Assembly: GCA_018417955.1 (NCBI GenBank)
Contig: JACTVC010000003.1
Coordinates: forward strand, 1,984,001-2,048,000
DNA from: Laccaria trichodermophora
Taxonomy: Eukaryota > Basidiomycota > Agaricomycetes > Agaricales > Hydnangiaceae
DNA length: 64,000 bases
Direction of reading: 5' to 3'
This document shows positions 38,556-51,700 of this stretch, in pieces. Position 1 is the first letter of the stretch. The number at the start of each line of letters is the position of its first letter. Both the position numbers and the translations under genes were made by a program. The notes beneath the pieces were generated by a model. The model did no database searches and was not told where the DNA came from. It saw nothing but the letters and a program-made list of their open reading frames with translations.

Positions 38556-39105
38556 TGAACAGTGAAGGAGATAAGAACTGCCAAATGATGCGTCGGAGTT
38601 TGCGGAGATTGAAATGGTATATATAGGGAGCAAAATATTTTATCATCGTCTTTTTCAACACTTGTTGGTGAGTTCTCTTTTCCTCATTGTTATCGACGTC
38701 GTTTACGTCGTTCTATGATGTTTGAGGCATTTGGCTTTACGCAGGAGCGCACCCTGCACTGCAGAAAATTATCTCAGCTACCTTCGGCAAGGCTACTTTG
38801 GTAGTACTTGTCCGCTTTTTCTGAACTTTTCTCTCTTCGTGGTTCTTTTGTGGAAAACCCTTACTGATCCTTCCCTTTGCAGGAACTGTCTCCGTGTTTT
38901 CTGTAGATGATTTTTGTACTGTAGCTTTTTTTATGTAATAATATCATTTTGCTTGTCCAATTCAGTCTGCGCCGACACGATTTGATGGAAGGGTCGGTAC
39001 AACACAGTGAACAAAACGATTCCAAGCTCCTCTTGTGCCAGCATCACCTTTTTGCACCTTGCTTGTCCCAGGATCCACCTCTATTGTAGCGCACAACTGC
39101 CGCTG

Positions 39106-42100
39106 ATGATGAGTGCTCAAGGCAAGAAGAATGCTGGTGGCATCACTGATACCTCCGCTGCTCGGAAGCTTGGGCTTTCTTGTGCAGAATGCCGCAGGTC
39201 AGATCTTCTCTCTTCCTCAGCCCCACGAGGAGCTAAGAAGGTCTCTATCCAGGTCGAAGCTGAAGTGTGATCGGTAGGACATGAATCAATATGGTTAGAG
39301 TGTTGCGCTTACCAACCTTATCGCAGAGTTTTTCCTTGCCAGTCATGCCAAAGGTCCGTTGCATGATTTTAGCTACTTGAGCACCCGCTGAACTACTTCA
39401 AGGCGTGGATGTGCCAACATATGTCCGGACGGTTCGTCTGACCGTTTGCCGCCGATTCATCCATATTCAAATTGTTTCCCTCTTCCTCAGGAACATTGGC
39501 AGCTACCAAAGGCAACAAGTGAGGGTTTCTGGTATCTCTCTGTGTATTGAATCGAGCAAGCCCATTCCATCAGAGTCCTTATGGCCCACGCACAACGGCT
39601 GTCTGAAACAAACAAAGCTTTGACATCACGAATCCACGAATTGGAATCAGCATTGGCTCAGGCTCATGCCAAGGACGATGAAACCCATCCTTTGCTGCAA
39701 TCAAACCTGAACCTGAATCCTGACGGTGATCATGACAATAATCTTCAGCACGTCTCCGAGGCTATTGGATCGCTCTCTATCGGTCTCGATGGCCAGTCGA
39801 AATATCACGGGGAGTCCGCAGGGTCTGAGGTAAGTTTTAGATGTCACAACCGCTTCAGTTTTGAAAAAAGATCTCACTCTGTGCGGCCCAGTACTTTCAA
39901 GACCTCCTCCCGGTGACGTCAACTGATCTCTAATTAAAACGATCTACATTCATCCAATTTCTTCCACAGTCATCACACCGAGAATGGCCCTCCGACTCTC
40001 AACAGTTTGACCTTCCCAGGGAAATCCTTGATCTTATGAATGCGTTTCCCTTTGGCCTCAAAGACTGTCCGCATAGCAAAAACGTCTTCATACAGTATAT
40101 TCCGGCGAGAGACAGAGCTCAAGAGTTAGCTTCCCTATATTATACCAACATTGCGTGGATGTAGGTTTTCAGTCCCCATAGACGACCAATTCTGACAGTG
40201 TCTCAAGGTACGATCCCATCATAGAGCAGGATTTTACGACTACCATCCTTGACTCGATTTACGGCACTACCGGTTTTCCGAGCCTGGATACGTTACATTC
40301 TCACCGGCTTTCAGTGTTCTTCATTCTCCTCGCCAATGGCATGGTCTTCGATTCTCATCCCTCCTTGGCGAGGCAGTATCATGCACTCGCTCGTGCTGCC
40401 CTCTCACTGGACTCCATCCTCCTTGAAGCAACCTGTGCAACGGTCCAAGCTTTGTTCCTGATGTTTCGGTTCATTTATAATGCGGACCGGTCTTGCAACG
40501 AAGAGCGGTGGTTGCTGACAGGCCTGAGCGCTAGACTCTCCCAAACTGTAAGTCTCATATAATAGCCTCAGGACTGTCCTCATTTTCTCTTGATGTCCGT
40601 TAGATTGGACTTCGTAAGTGCCAATCCACCAGATTATAAATACTCTTCCTGAGGTTACAAGAACGCGACAGCGCCAACTGGAACCTGCCCGCTGACGAGG
40701 TACAGCGACGTCGCAGAGTATGTCACATCTCCTCATTCTTCGATCCATCAATAATTTTTCAATGAATAGCTTTTCTGGGACCTCTTCACGTGGGACTCTT
40801 GGTCGGCAAGTTCTCTCCTTGTCGCTTGGTCAATTATCTGCCTAACTTCATCAACATAGGGCGTGGTTAATGGACGTCCGGCTGCTCTTATGATCCAGCA
40901 TACTGATTGCCAGTTTCCGGATGATCTTGACCCGTCTATCAAACCTACCGGAGAGGTGGACTTTGGATGTATTTTCTTCCGTCCTTCTATTGCTTCCTGC
41001 CGGGCACTAACTACCAATCAGGGCATGCTTGGAAAGTTCGATACGCCTCAACGTGCCTAACTGCTTCAGCACATCATGTTTTCAGTCCTCGAACACCCCC
41101 TTATACAGCTCTTCTTGAACTCGATAAGAAGATTCGAAAATTTGCGATGCCCAGTCACTTGCGCTCTCCAACTCGGAATTCCGAAACCGGTCGATCGTGG
41201 TCGACTGACCCTTCACGGGCAATGCAGCAGTATTGCGCGTTGTGTCTAAGGGAATCAAGTTCGTTGTTTCATTCACCTCTCACGACACTCACGCGTGACT
41301 TGATGTAGACCTCCTCTATATACATAGGAGTTATTTCGTTCAAGCAATTCGTCAAGATCCAGACAACCCGCTACGACACAAGTATGCTCCCTCGGTGTTG
41401 GCAACTTATCGAAGCGCCTGTCGGCTCATATCAAGCCTCAGAGGCCTATATTCCATTCATCCTCGCATATCAAGCTACTGTTGGTATTTTTGGTCCGGGA
41501 TATTTTCCGCTTGTGTATGGAAGCTTCTCCCTCGACTTGTTGCTGTTTGTTAATATACGTCTTAGATCGTTCTCGGGGCCCTTGTCGTCGAAAGTCCAGG
41601 GTGTACACTTGCGGGAGACGCTTTGCGTGAACTAGAGGCAACAGTTTCTTTCTACGAAGAAGGCTCTCGTCCATGTCGGGCGCCCGCAACTATGGTACGT
41701 TGCCATTCCCTGCGAACTTTCGATTATTTACATCGATCCTTAGGATATCCTCGAGAAACTTCGTCTACGAGCTTCCACCGCTTACAAAGGGGGCGCGGAG
41801 AAATTTCCCCAGAAGGCCCCTACGGAAGTGGATGAATTAGAAGTTCTTGGTGGCAGAAAAAGTGTCATCACCCCTAAATCATGCAATAATTCTCCATCCA
41901 ATCCACCACCAGGCTCTCCCGATTCTCTTCATCTCCCAGTTGACGAAGGGAATAGCCCTGCTAGTCAAGCAGGCGCTGCCGAAATGTTGATGGAATACTA
42001 CGAGGAGCTTGGGCAATCCCCTTTCGATATTCACAAAGGTCAAGATTACGACATGGACCGAGGACCTTTGACATACACTTCGTCCTCGTACGGCCCCCAT

Positions 42101-42433
42101 CCAAAACCTCGTGATCCTTCCGCTTTACCATCGTCACCTCAATCTTATCTCGGCCACTACATCCCCATGCATGATCCAAGTCAATATCCATCCACGAGTC
42201 GCCAGCTGCAAAGCCAGTCTGAGACAAAACCGACTCATGCATGGCACGCGTCGTACGCTGCGGCGCACCATACACATCCATCTCATGCATCAATACCCAT
42301 GACTTTTGGAAATCTAGATGCCCATGGACATCAACATCATCCTCCATATCGCTATGTGTCTGGTCCGGAATCCAACCAGGAAGACATTTGGAGGAATTTC
42401 ATGATGGAATTTCAAGGTGCAACTACAGGCTGA
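39106..42433 (+). CDS. Zn2Cys6 fungal transcription factor
   Basis: Nuclear DNA-binding regulator; targets unknown. The binuclear zinc cluster is spread over three introns: CAECRR, SKLKCDR, VFPCQSCQR and RGCANICPDG, which gives the six cysteines in order. It is followed by TLAATKGNK and a coiled coil (RLSETNKALTSRIHELESAL). The middle domain (about 39970-41300) is of the Fungal_trans type: REILDLMNAFPFGLKDCPHS, FFILLANGMVFDSHPSLARQ, LEATCATVQALFLM and RWLLTGLSARLSQT. The C-terminus is low complexity, Ser/Pro/His/Gln-rich (HHTHPSHASIPM), as in activation regions, ending EFQGATTG. Two adjacent Met codons (39106 and 39109) are possible starts; both precede the cluster by about 20 residues. Confidence 0.88.
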
Positions 42434-42640
42434 GATGATCAATGTATTTATTTAATTTCCAACTACTTTTTGGGATATACGTATGTAAAGTAGTGTACTT
42501 TTTGTGTTTTCACATATAACGATATATAAGACAATGAAATCGAGTATTGAGATGTGAGATGCGCACACCGGTCGCTAGTCTTCATACTTCTTTGTTACTT
42601 TTCCTACTTTCCTCGACGTGCTCATAATTATACTAACTAT

Positions 42641-44213
42641 CTAGGTAACATCCATCTTGATCAAACCCTCCTCACCCCCAACAGTCGATGGCGCGGCGTC
42701 TGCCAGTTCCATCGCCGAGAGAAGAGCATCAATGTTGGGGGACACAACGAATTGTTTATTGACTTCACCGAGCACATTGAGCCTCTTTTCGTTCATATTT
42801 AGAAAGACAGCCTGTTGGAGGAAGGAGGGCTGGGTGGCCGAGTTGACCTGAAACGAATATTAGGAGGTACGCTGAAACAATGGAAAATAGCAGTACGTCA
42901 AGGAGAATGCCGTTGTCTAAACGGATCTTCACAGCTCCGCTTCGATAAACCTCAAGCTGCCCAATGACTCCGTCCAGAGCTTCTGATTTGGCCGGATCGG
43001 AAGCAACCACTGAGGGGGTTAATCTTGATGAGCTAGGAGTAGGACTGGGGGGCTTGACGTCTAAAGCAAACGTGACTCTCTTCGCCGCGGCAGCATCTGG
43101 CATTTCCACGTCGACCGAAATTGGAGAAGGATCCACTAAGCCCGGCAAGTACGCTGGGAAGGGAGATGGGAACTGGAAGAAATATAATCGCTCTTCTCGT
43201 AACGCGGAGTCCTGGAAGCAGTCAGTTGGAAAGCACGACCTCACGAACCAATGGTTAGCCATACCGCATCAGAGCTGATCTGAGCAGCAAAGTCCTCTAT
43301 TATATCTTCTAGTTCTTCCTCCTGCTCACTATCACTGAGATCAATTGCGTTAGCAAGATTGACATCACCGGTGCCTAAGAAGAAAAGGGAAAGTCAGCTT
43401 TGGCAAGGCAGAACCCTTTAAACTGCAAACCAAGATCCTGTGATTGTTCCTCCTTTTTAACCTTTTTCAACCGTTGTTCTTTCCGTAAACTTTCTGGTGC
43501 CATGAAATCCATATAGCGGACATTTTCCATATCAACAATCTCAACACCCTCGTCAGGGTCAGAGTAAACTTCCTCATCATCGTCAACCTTGACAGATTTT
43601 CCCTTCCCCTTGGCGGAATCAGTTGAATCCTTCTTCAGCGAGGGTGGGGCAGTTTGAGAAAGGCTCGCGCCTATTGAGACAGACGCTCCGGGTGCAACAT
43701 TAGGAGTAAAACTTGAGCGAGAGGTAGATCTTCGAGAATTATTGCCAACGAGTGCTGGGCCCATGGCGAAAGGGCCGCTCGCAGTCATTTCTAGTACAGG
43801 TGGGACCCCCCTACCCCTCCCTCTACCTCTGACATCTCCGCGTCCTCTTCCACGTCCACGCCCTCTATCTGTGGAGGTTGACGGAGGGGGGATTGCCGGA
43901 GTTGTGGGTTCCTATAGTCACGTAAAGGGTCAAATCCTGACAGAGGTTCCAAAAGGGTACGACACAAACCCCCTTAATTTCACTAACCAAGCAGACCTTA
44001 TTCGTGAGTCTACGGGTTGAGGGGCGCAACTTACATACTCTTTTTTGCGTCTTTGTGGCAGAGTCGGGACAAACTTGAGTTTTTGGGTACCTTGCCTCGT
44101 TACATCGCTTTGCTTTTTCACAAGACTGCCAATGGCTTTTGACGACCCCGGGGTATCTGAGGGAAAAAAATCAAAGGTAGAAAATAAGCAACCGATGTGT
44201 TCTCACCAGACAT
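42641..44213 (-). CDS. RPC53: RNA polymerase III subunit RPC4 (Rpc53)
   Basis: TFIIF-like subunit of Pol III, pairing with RPC5 (C37) for initiation and termination. The start MS splices to DTPGSSKAIGSLVKKQSD and the conserved LKFVPTLPQRRKKEY. An Arg/Gly-rich patch follows (about 43870-43800). Then come ASGPFAMGPALVG, an acidic run (VDDDEEVYSDPDEG) and VEIVDMENVRYMDFMAPESL. The C-terminal dimerisation part has DGVIGQLEVYRSGAVKIRL and DNGILLDV, SATQPSFLQQAVFLN and LNVLGEVNKQFVVSPNID, ending GLIKMDVT at 42641. The order and motifs match the RPC4 family. Confidence 0.92.
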
Positions 44214-44284
44214 GATGAAAGTAATCGACAAAACAAATCTATAAAGTTACGTAAGTTGCGAAATCTCAGCTTTCCACCATAATC

Positions 44285-45378
44285 ATGGTCGACCAAGTCA
44301 AGCACTGGCATGTTACTTACAATGATATTCACAACCTCATCCGACAAGCCACTCCTAAAATTGCCGCCGAATTCAATCCTGATCTTCTGATAGCCATTGG
44401 CGAGTATCCCTCAAACTTGAATCATCCATTGATCAAACCTTTCTTCAGGTGGAGGGTCAGTCTTTACCCGATCTCATTATCGTCTACGATGTAAAATGCC
44501 AATAATACAGCGGCTTTTTCCCTGCGCGCGTAATGGTGAGCTTATACACTTGCTCGCCAAACTCATCCATCATGGCAACTTCCCCGTCTACCGAAAGCGC
44601 ACTTTTCTCAGGGAAGAAACAGGAAATAAGACTCTTCAAATTCAAGCAATTGGCTTATCTCTATATGAGCCTCTCGAGGGCACAAAGGCAGAGCAAATAG
44701 GCCAGGAAGTCATGCGGACACAATGGCTGTATGTACGGAATTGCATCTGCGTGTCACACTCTTAGCCGTCCCCATCAGGGGCCCGGACGCCGGAAAGCTC
44801 CTTTTAGGAAAAAGAAATCTCATTATCGTAAGTTAAAACTACCTCCAAGTCTGCTATAACACCAAATTTCTTTCAGGATGAGGTTGATGATACACGTAAA
44901 ACTTTACAGTGCGATTTTATATGGATTCCTCGACTATGCAACTCACGTTTTTCCTTCCAGCTACGCCGTATCAGAACTTTGGAAAGATGTTGAGAAAGAA
45001 CTCTTGTCATTCCCAGAGTCTGACCGTGACAGGTTGCGCGCCGCCACGAAGTTTGGCATATTTGTGGTTCATAATAAGACAAAGACAAAGCTGGCAGAAC
45101 TTGTTGGTGATACGCCGTTAGTGACATCATCAACGTTCGATGCGGCTTTCTGAGAATTTTCTAGATATTTCGTTGGAGCCGAAGTTGGGGATGTTTGGTC
45201 GGTTGCTCTCCTTTGTAGTGCCCGTCTGTTTGATCATTTTCAACACAGGTTGAATTATCCCTGGGAGGCTGTGTAAGCTATAGGACGGTTCCCATTTTGA
45301 CTATGAAATTGACCAATCGACAGTGACATCGAAAACCATGATCGTCTTGCGTTACTTGACACAAATCAGACCAAGTAA
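44285..45378 (+). CDS. XPT1: xanthine/hypoxanthine phosphoribosyltransferase-like
   Basis: Purine-salvage phosphoribosyltransferase fold. MVDQVKHWHVTYNDIHNLIR and ATPKIAAEFNPDLLIAIG start the protein; GGGFFPARV follows after an intron. The PRPP-binding loop is LIIVDEVDDTRKTL (about 44820-44910), preceded by PDAGKLLLGKRN. The hood region has LLSFPESDRDRLRAATKFGI and VHNKTKTKLAEL, and the C-terminus YFVGAEVGDVW, LNYPWEAV then HDRLALLDTNQTK. Yeast Xpt1 is the closest named relative I can recall; specificity for xanthine versus hypoxanthine or guanine cannot be read from sequence. Six or more exons. Confidence 0.85.
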
Positions 45379-45725
45379 ATATTGACACCTGGTCGGATGG
45401 GTACGAAATTTCTTCTATAGAGTCCTCTTTAATGACACTATCGCATCAGGTTACTTAAGTTGAATTACATACAATTTAACTTTTTCCCACCTACATCTTG
45501 GACCCACACATAAATCAACGTGTTAACCAGTAAGTCTTTGTGTAACATATGCCTTTTTTGGCTATAAAATTGTACTTGTGTTTCATACTTGATTGTAACA
45601 TTAATCGATGAAAGCTCATCTCCGCTATCAAGGCCATTGTACTGTGACCATCCAACAGAGCGCCTATCTGCCACCCATCACCTTCTGTCACGCACTCTTC
45701 CTGTGACTCGTGAAGGCTCCTCCCC
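45379..45725. other. intergenic region before the giant helicase gene
   Basis: About 350 bp that should carry the promoter of the helicase/AAA gene. A/T-rich, with no coding stretch, repeat or recognisable binding site. Confidence 0.35.
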
Positions 45726-45752
45726 TTGTCGTTCCCACCGACTTCACCTCTC

Positions 45753-48700
45753 ATGGATCCTCGACGAGCCAAGCTCAACAAGTTATTCGAATCGATTAGC
45801 AGGGGTACACAGCAGCTAACTCCGAAGAACGGAACTCTCTTTCTGGAAGCCATCTGCGCCCAGGAAGATGCTGTTGCCACTCTTCACAAACTCAGCACCA
45901 GCAGCGAGGGAAAATCTGCCCTACAAGCCGCGATGCGATTTAATCTCTTACCAGCTTTTTTCAATGGCCAGGCAACTGGCCTCCTTCAGTATCTGCAAAC
46001 GCCAGGACTTGCCGACATAAACGGAGGGGAGTTCTTAAACCATATCCTTCTCAAGATTGTAGATCCACCCATCTTCTGGGTCGCTTTCCGGAAAGCTTTC
46101 ATTGATGAGAAACTTAATGATACAGCGCAAAAGTCATTCCTATGGCTTCTCGTGAAACTGGTTTCTATTCCAGGCGAGAAAGGTGCTCTGTACCGTGAGC
46201 CTTCTCAGATATCTATCATTCTTCCCGGTCTACGTTCATCATCTAAGAATGAACTTAGGACCGCAGGATACAAGATCCAGCATATGCTCGATACGTATGC
46301 ACAACCAGATCTTGAAACCCTGGCTGTTGATGCTGCCCCAGGAGGCAGACATGACAACGATTTCTCCGACTTCCGCAAGATATCCATCCTTCCCACTCCA
46401 GACGAGATTCAATCAACAGAAAATGCTTTTCTCAGGACGAGTGATGTCCTTGAGGATCCCGGAACAGAGTCCATTCGAGTTCCCTTACACCTTGACAATC
46501 AGTTTCGCCTTCTACGTGAGGACATGATTTACGAGTTGCGGGATGAAATACAGGTGGTGCAAGGGAAAAAGAAGGGCCATCATCGTGGCATTAGGATCAG
46601 CGGGCTTGAACTTGTGGGGATCCAATCTGGGCCTGAGGACAAGCCTACGAGATGGGGTCTGTCCCTGAAATGTCACAAAGATCTGCCAGAGTTGAAAGCA
46701 CAAAAAGATCGTAAGAAATATCTTCTTGAGCAACGAAATTTCTTTCGACACCAGTCATCGGCATGCCTCATTGTCGGGGGAGAAATCGTTGCATTTCCTA
46801 CCATCGACCGCAATGAGGATCTCTTGGCCGCAAATCCGCCCATCATCGTGGTCCAGCTTGAGGGTCGGGAGAGCACCGAGCTGGCTCTCCGTAAACTCAA
46901 GACAGAAAACGATGTCGCGTTGATTCAGATCAATACGGCCATTTTTTCATATGAACCAATTCTAAAGTATCTTCAGCAGGCTTATTCCATACCATTGTCC
47001 GATGAACTTCTTCTTTGGAAGGAGGGTCATGTCATGTCTCAGATATCGTGCCAATCCGTACCCGTTGTTGAAGCCCTGAAGCGTAATCCCAAGGTTGATC
47101 TTCAGACCCTCTTAGAGACAAATTCTACCATCAAGCTTGACTCATCCCAGGCTGCTTCGCTATATTCGGGTCTTACTCAGAAAGTTGCATTGGTTCAGGG
47201 ACCTCCAGGTGTGCTTTGGTTGTTGCATATACCCTGCCTTGTATTTACAACTTGATTGCCACAGGCACGGGGAAATCATTTCTGGGAGCCCTTCTCGCTA
47301 AAGCAATTTATAAGTTCACTGAACAGACCATCCTTGTCGTCTGTTATACCAACCATGCTTTAGACGACATATTGACTGGTCTGATGGATATCGGCATCCC
47401 CCAAACTAGCATGGTTCGTTTGGGAGGAAAGTCGACAGCCCGAACCGAGCCACTGACTCTTCGGAATATACAGCAAACGCCTAGACCGCGACGTGATCAG
47501 ACGGAATGGATGGTCATAGATGAATTGAAGTCCATGCTCAAAAAACTACAAAGGCAACTGCAACAGGCGTTTGAACGTTATAAATCGGCACATATAGGTT
47601 ATCAAGATTTGTTAGATCATCTTGAGTTCGAAGAAGATTTGTTTTTTGAAGCCTTTCGTGTTCCGGAGTCGGAGGATGGCCTGACTCATGTTGGCAAGAG
47701 GGGTCGGGCCGTCACCTCCCACTATCTGATTGGCCGATGGTGCATGGGACTGGACGCTGGTATTTTCAAAAACTCCTACCCCGATGTTCAAGCTACACAC
47801 GACATTTGGTGTTTATCGCACCAAGCTCGCCAGGAGTTGATAACGAGATGGAAGGAAAAGATCTTTGGCGAATCCATCGCTGAAGTCTGCGTGATCGCTC
47901 AAGAATATAACTCCTGCCAGGAAAGGCTCACTCGATCTTTCAGTGACAAGTTGGTCCATACTTTACGCAGCAAGCGAGTCATTGGTTGCACAACAACTGC
48001 TGCTGCAAAATATACCGAGGATATTCAAGCTGCTTCACCAGATGTTCTTATTGTCGAGGAGGCTGGTGAAATTCTCGAAAGTCATGTCCTTGCCGCACTC
48101 GGAAAGAAAACATCGCAATTGATTCTGATCGGAGACCACAAGTGCGCGTTCTTTACTTCCAGTGAATACTTGCTGACAGATGGAATTAGACAACTTCGTC
48201 CCAAAGTGAACAACTACGCGCTGACCGTCGAGAAAGGCGATTCATTTGATCTCAATAGGTCGTTATTCGAGCGTTTGGTGCTTAAAGGTTACCCACACCA
48301 AACCCTTTCTGAGCAGCATCGAATGCGCCCTGAGATTTCATTCCTGATCCGCAATCTGACGTACCCTGAACTCAGAGATGCGCCAAAAACGAAAGGTCGT
48401 CCCAACCTTGATGGTGTGCAGGACAACATTGTCTTTATCGACCACGACCATCCAGAGGACGAGAATCACCGGATCTCTGACCGGCGAGATATGGCATCTT
48501 CCTCTTCGAAGCAGAACTCGCATGAGGTGGCCATGATCTTGAAGATTGTGCGATATCTGGCACAGCAAGGATATGGGACTGATAAAATTGTCATCTTGAC
48601 GCCTTATTTAGGACAGCTTCAGAAGCTTCGTGAGGTGCTCATGAAAGACAATGATCCCATTCTCAACGATCTTGACTCTTACGATCTTGTTCGCGCTGGC

Positions 48701-51700
48701 TTAATTTCTGCTGCCACAGCGAAACTTGCTAAGAAACCCATCCGGTTGTCAACAATAGGCAAGTGATATGACACCAGAGGTGCATACTATCTAACCATGT
48801 TTGGACAAGATAATTACCAGGGTGAAGAAAGTGATATCGTCATTGTTTCGCTTACGAGAAGTAATGCCAATCATGACATTGGTTTTATGTTCTCCCCTGA
48901 GCGTCTCAATGTCCTCCTCTCTCGAGCCCGCAATGCCTTGATCATGATTGGAAACTCCCATACTTTCAAAAAATCTCGAAAGGGCGGTGAATTGTGGGGA
49001 AAGCTCTTCGAATTACTCGGGCAAGGAAAGCATGTTTATTCCGGACTCCCTGTCGTTTGCGAACGACACCCGGATCGAAAGAATAATCTATCTCAGCCAA
49101 CTGACTTCGACGAAGTATGTCCAGATGGAGGGTGCAACATTCCTTGGTGCGAACTACCTGGTTTATGCTCAATGTTGTAATGCTCATTCACAACCTCTCC
49201 TAGTGATACAAAGCTCGGTTGCGGGACTCACCGTTGCCCATCAAAATGTCATCAGCTCTATGATCACAGCAAAATGTTGTGCGAGGAAAACATGTCTTGT
49301 TTATGTGACCTGAGGGGACACAAACAATCGTTCAAGTGTCATCAAGGGCCACCAAAATCCTGCAGAAAATGCGATCAGATCGAAAAGGCAGATAAGAAAA
49401 AGCGACAGGAAGAGTATGAAGCTCAACAACGAAGGGACTCAGAACTGCAAGAACACCTTCGAGAATTGGCCGAAATTGATGCGGAAATTGCCCGGGAAGT
49501 CGAAGCCAGGCAAGCGACTCGTCTGGCGAGAGAACGAGCTGATGCTTTGAGGCAAAGGCGGATGGATTTAGAGTCCATTCGTCAACAAGCCCTGATTCAA
49601 GCAGACCCTATCTCGAATTCCAGCGGCCCAGCAAACCCCCCCACATCACCCTCTAACTCGGATTTTCTGACGGGTGTTGTCTCTACAGCCAAAGCGCTGC
49701 TTTATGGCAAGCCAGACTCTCCATCCTCTGCCAATCAGCTGGCCTCTCCTGATCAGTCAGCACAAGCCAATCAGCTGGCCTCTCCTAATCAGTCAACGCA
49801 GACTCCACCTTCGCCTTTCCGACTACCAGATTCACCATCTAGAAATGAGTGGCAGCGCCAGAAGGACATGGAGGGCGCCAACAATGACGGGATTGATTCC
49901 ATTATGGAGATGGTTGGGCTTGAAGACGTAAAGAAGCAAGTCTTAGAGATAAAGGCCAAGGTTGATATCTCGATTCGCCAAGGTGCATCTATTGCATCTG
50001 AGAGATTCAATGTTGTTCTGCTTGGAAATCCTGGGACAGGTGCGTTTCTCCCTTTGCTTAACAAGTTTTCGAATGACTAAAGCCTCTTGTAATCGATCCA
50101 GGGAAGACAACAATTGCGAGACAGTACGCAAAATTCTTAGTGACGGTCGGAGCCCTCCCTGGGCCCTCCTTCATCGAGACAACGGGATCGCGGCTTGCGA
50201 ACGAGGGCGTGGATGGTATCAAAAAGCAGATCGAAGACCTGCTTAAAGCAGGTGGTGGTGCAATCTTCGTGGACGAAGCGTACCAATTGGCAAGCACACA
50301 CAATCATGGAGGTCCCGTACTGGATTTTTTACTGGCTGAAATGGAGAACAACATCGGTTCGATAGTCTTCATGTTCGCGGGCTACAACAAAGAGATGGAA
50401 GCATTCTTTGAACACAATCCGGGTTTGAAGAGCCGTGTACCTTATAGGCTACAGTTTTCAGATTATGAAGACCACGAATTGATGACCATTCTGGAGGGGC
50501 TGATATTCAAGGCTTTCCGGGGTCGCATGAAAGTGGAGGACGGGATTCGAGGGCTTTACGGGCGGATTGCCATTCGGCGTTTGGGAAGACGTCGGGGACG
50601 AAATGGTTTCGGAAATGCGCGTGACCTCCAAACTGCCTTCGCTGCGGTTCGGGGACGACAGGCATCTAGAATCGAGAAGGAGCGTGCAGAGGGAAAAACT
50701 CCAGATGATTTTCTGCTCGTCGCCCAGGATCTCGTAGGGCCAGACCCGTCCAAGGCAATTTTACAAAGCGAGGCATGGTCGAAACTTCAATCACTTATTG
50801 GGCTCAAGGCTGTCAAAGAGTCAATCACCAGTTTAATCCATGCCATTGAGGAGAACTTCCAGCGCGAATTGCAGGAGAAGGAACCTCTGACATTTTCCCT
50901 CAATCGGGTCTTCCTTGGTTCACCTGGGACTGGCAAGACAACTGTTGCCAAACTTTACGGCAAGGTCCTCGCTGACCTGGGACTACTTAGCAACGGAGAA
51001 GGTGACTATATCAATCATTAGCCTTGTTCGGCTATCAATGCCTCTTTTTTTTCTCAGTTGTCTTGAAAACTCCCGCTGATTTCATTGGCGCATATCTCGG
51101 AGAATCTGAAAAGAAGACAAAGAACATCCTAACGAATTCGATCGGGAAAGTCCTCATTATTGATGAGGTGCGTCATTTTGCTTTTCAAATACCCGTGCTG
51201 GCATGTTCATATTCTCACGTAGGCATACATGTTGTACGGGGGAGGAGGGAACAGCGCTGGGAATCAGTCCAATCAGTTCAAGACAACTGTCATTGACACC
51301 ATCGTGGCCGAGGTACAAAGTGTGCCAGGAGATGATCAATGTGTACTTTTGTTGGGCTATAAGGACCAGATGGTTGAAATGTTTCAAGTGAGGGCGGACT
51401 TTTACTTGCTGGTTGATTTTGCTAATGAGCGTTCAAGAATGTTAATGAAGGTCTAGCGAGAAGGTTCAGGATAGAGGACCCCTTCAACTTCGAGGATTTC
51501 AGTACCTCTGAGCTTATGGACATTCTCAATAAGAAACTGAAGGAACAGGATCTCGGGGCAACTGATGCAGCCAAGAAAATTGTGATAGAACAATTGAATC
51601 GTTCTCGGAATCGGTCCAACTTTGGCAATGCGGGCGAGGTGGAAAACATGATAGGTACTGCCAAAGTACGATCTGTTGCGCGCCGAGCAGCTATTCCTCT

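Noticed and set aside
49789..50131. Minus-strand open frames inside the AAA+ region
   Set aside because: Shadows of the first AAA+ domain; no motifs.
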